Positions 6,382-6,911 of a stretch of DNA of 6,911 nucleotides are shown piece after piece. Numbering within the stretch: the first letter of the stretch is position 1; each line of letters opens with the position of its first letter. Below the pieces are notes generated by a model. That model saw only the letters and a list, made by a program, of their open reading frames with translations. It ran no database searches and was not told the origin of the DNA. A program made the translations under genes and the position numbers. This stretch comes from Chlorobiota bacterium (lineage in GTDB: Bacteria; Bacteroidota; Bacteroidia; Flavobacteriales; Flavobacteriaceae): positions 1 to 6,911 of the forward strand of contig JAADHG010000081.1 in the NCBI GenBank assembly GCA_013151975.1, read 5' to 3'.

Positions 6382-6911
6382 GTGAAAAACCTAGGAATAA
6401 GAATATCTATTTATCTCAATTATTTTGTTTTTGCAATACTTTTAAATAGTGTTGGTATTGTAATAGCTAAGTCCATTAATGTGTATCATGTAAGTGAGTC
6501 TCAAGCGTCTTTATTAGAAGCATTTAAAGATTTGCCAATAGCTATTGTGTCTTTTATTGTAGCCTCTTTTTTGCCTAGATATGGTTATAAGAAAGCTATG
6601 TTAACTGGTTTAGCAATAGTATTTTTTGGTTGTTTATTGATGATCTATGGAAATACTTTTTTGTATACTAAAGTGTTATTTTTGTCTATAGGTGTTAGTT
6701 TTGCTCTAATTAAGCTATCGGTGTATTCCCTTATTGGCGTAATTACAACTTCAAGAAAAGAGCATTCGTCATTAATGAGCTCCATTGAAGGCTTTTTTAT
6801 GGTTGGCATTGCTTTTGCTTATTTTTTATTTCCTGCTTTCTATTCTGATACTGACGAAAATGCATGGCTAGATGTGTATTATGTACTATCTGGGCTGATT
6901 ATTATATCGTT
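6382..6911 (+). CDS. Second MFS transporter, 3'-truncated by window
   Basis: An open frame from GTG 6382, 5 bp after the previous stop, runs without a stop to the window end (176 complete codons). It shows about five hydrophobic helices (near residues 8-30, 45-64, 72-90, 94-116, 128-151) plus the start of another at the very end. The short basic loop PRYGYKK (65-71) after helix 2 fits the MFS motif A position. E46 and D50 lie in helix 2. It is clearly not a duplicate of the preceding carrier: it lacks the GRRKPFF signature and has much shorter loops. It could be a sugar carrier of the FucP-like or general MFS_1 type, possibly for a hydrolysis product or a second substrate. GTG is the only start candidate near the upstream stop; another GTG at residue 34 would cut off helix 1. 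Identity beyond MFS is not supported. Confidence 0.72.
   Translation, partial: MKNLGIRISIYLNYFVFAILLNSVGIVIAKSINVYHVSESQASLLEAFKDLPIAIVSFIVASFLPRYGYKKAMLTGLAIVFFGCLLMIYGNTFLYTKVLFLSIGVSFALIKLSVYSLIGVITTSRKEHSSLMSSIEGFFMVGIAFAYFLFPAFYSDTDENAWLDVYYVLSGLIIIS

Overview
The window is AT-rich DNA in which every gene lies on the + strand, packed tightly. Coding sequence covers almost everything: the largest gap between genes is 71 bp. Low GC, the absence of Shine-Dalgarno motifs before the starts, lysine/asparagine/isoleucine-rich proteins and the gene families present point to a member of Bacteroidota, most likely a (marine) flavobacterium. That is an inference from style and content, as no marker gene is present. 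I see no RNA gene, mobile element, CRISPR array or convincing terminator.

Left part (1-3148): three co-directional genes separated by 22 and 42 bp. The first, cut by the window start, is a vanadium-dependent haloperoxidase / PAP2-superfamily enzyme with all core vanadate/phosphate-pocket residues. The second is a polytopic membrane protein with one ferredoxin-type 4Fe-4S motif, of the NapH/NosR/CcoG type. The third is a membrane-anchored protein with an SRPBCC-like region followed by a GyrI-like (AraC effector-binding type) ligand domain. A functional link between the first two (redox or halogen chemistry at the envelope) is suggested only by adjacency.

Right part (3220-6911): after a 71-bp AT-rich gap containing a 14-bp perfect palindrome comes a very tight four-gene unit. 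It holds a cytoplasmic (alpha/alpha)6-barrel glycoside hydrolase related to GH100 neutral invertases and GH63 mannosylglycerate hydrolases, then a small P-loop kinase of the uridine kinase/phosphoribulokinase fold (ATGA overlap), then an SLC45/GPH-like sugar MFS transporter (5-bp gap), then a second, different MFS transporter that runs off the window (5-bp gap). The logical reading is uptake of a small glycoside, hydrolysis in the cytoplasm and phosphorylation of one product. The substrate cannot be fixed from sequence. Sucrose, or a glycerate glycoside (mannosyl- or glucosylglycerate) with the kinase acting as a glycerate kinase, are the hypotheses I would test. This unit is the most interesting part of the window.
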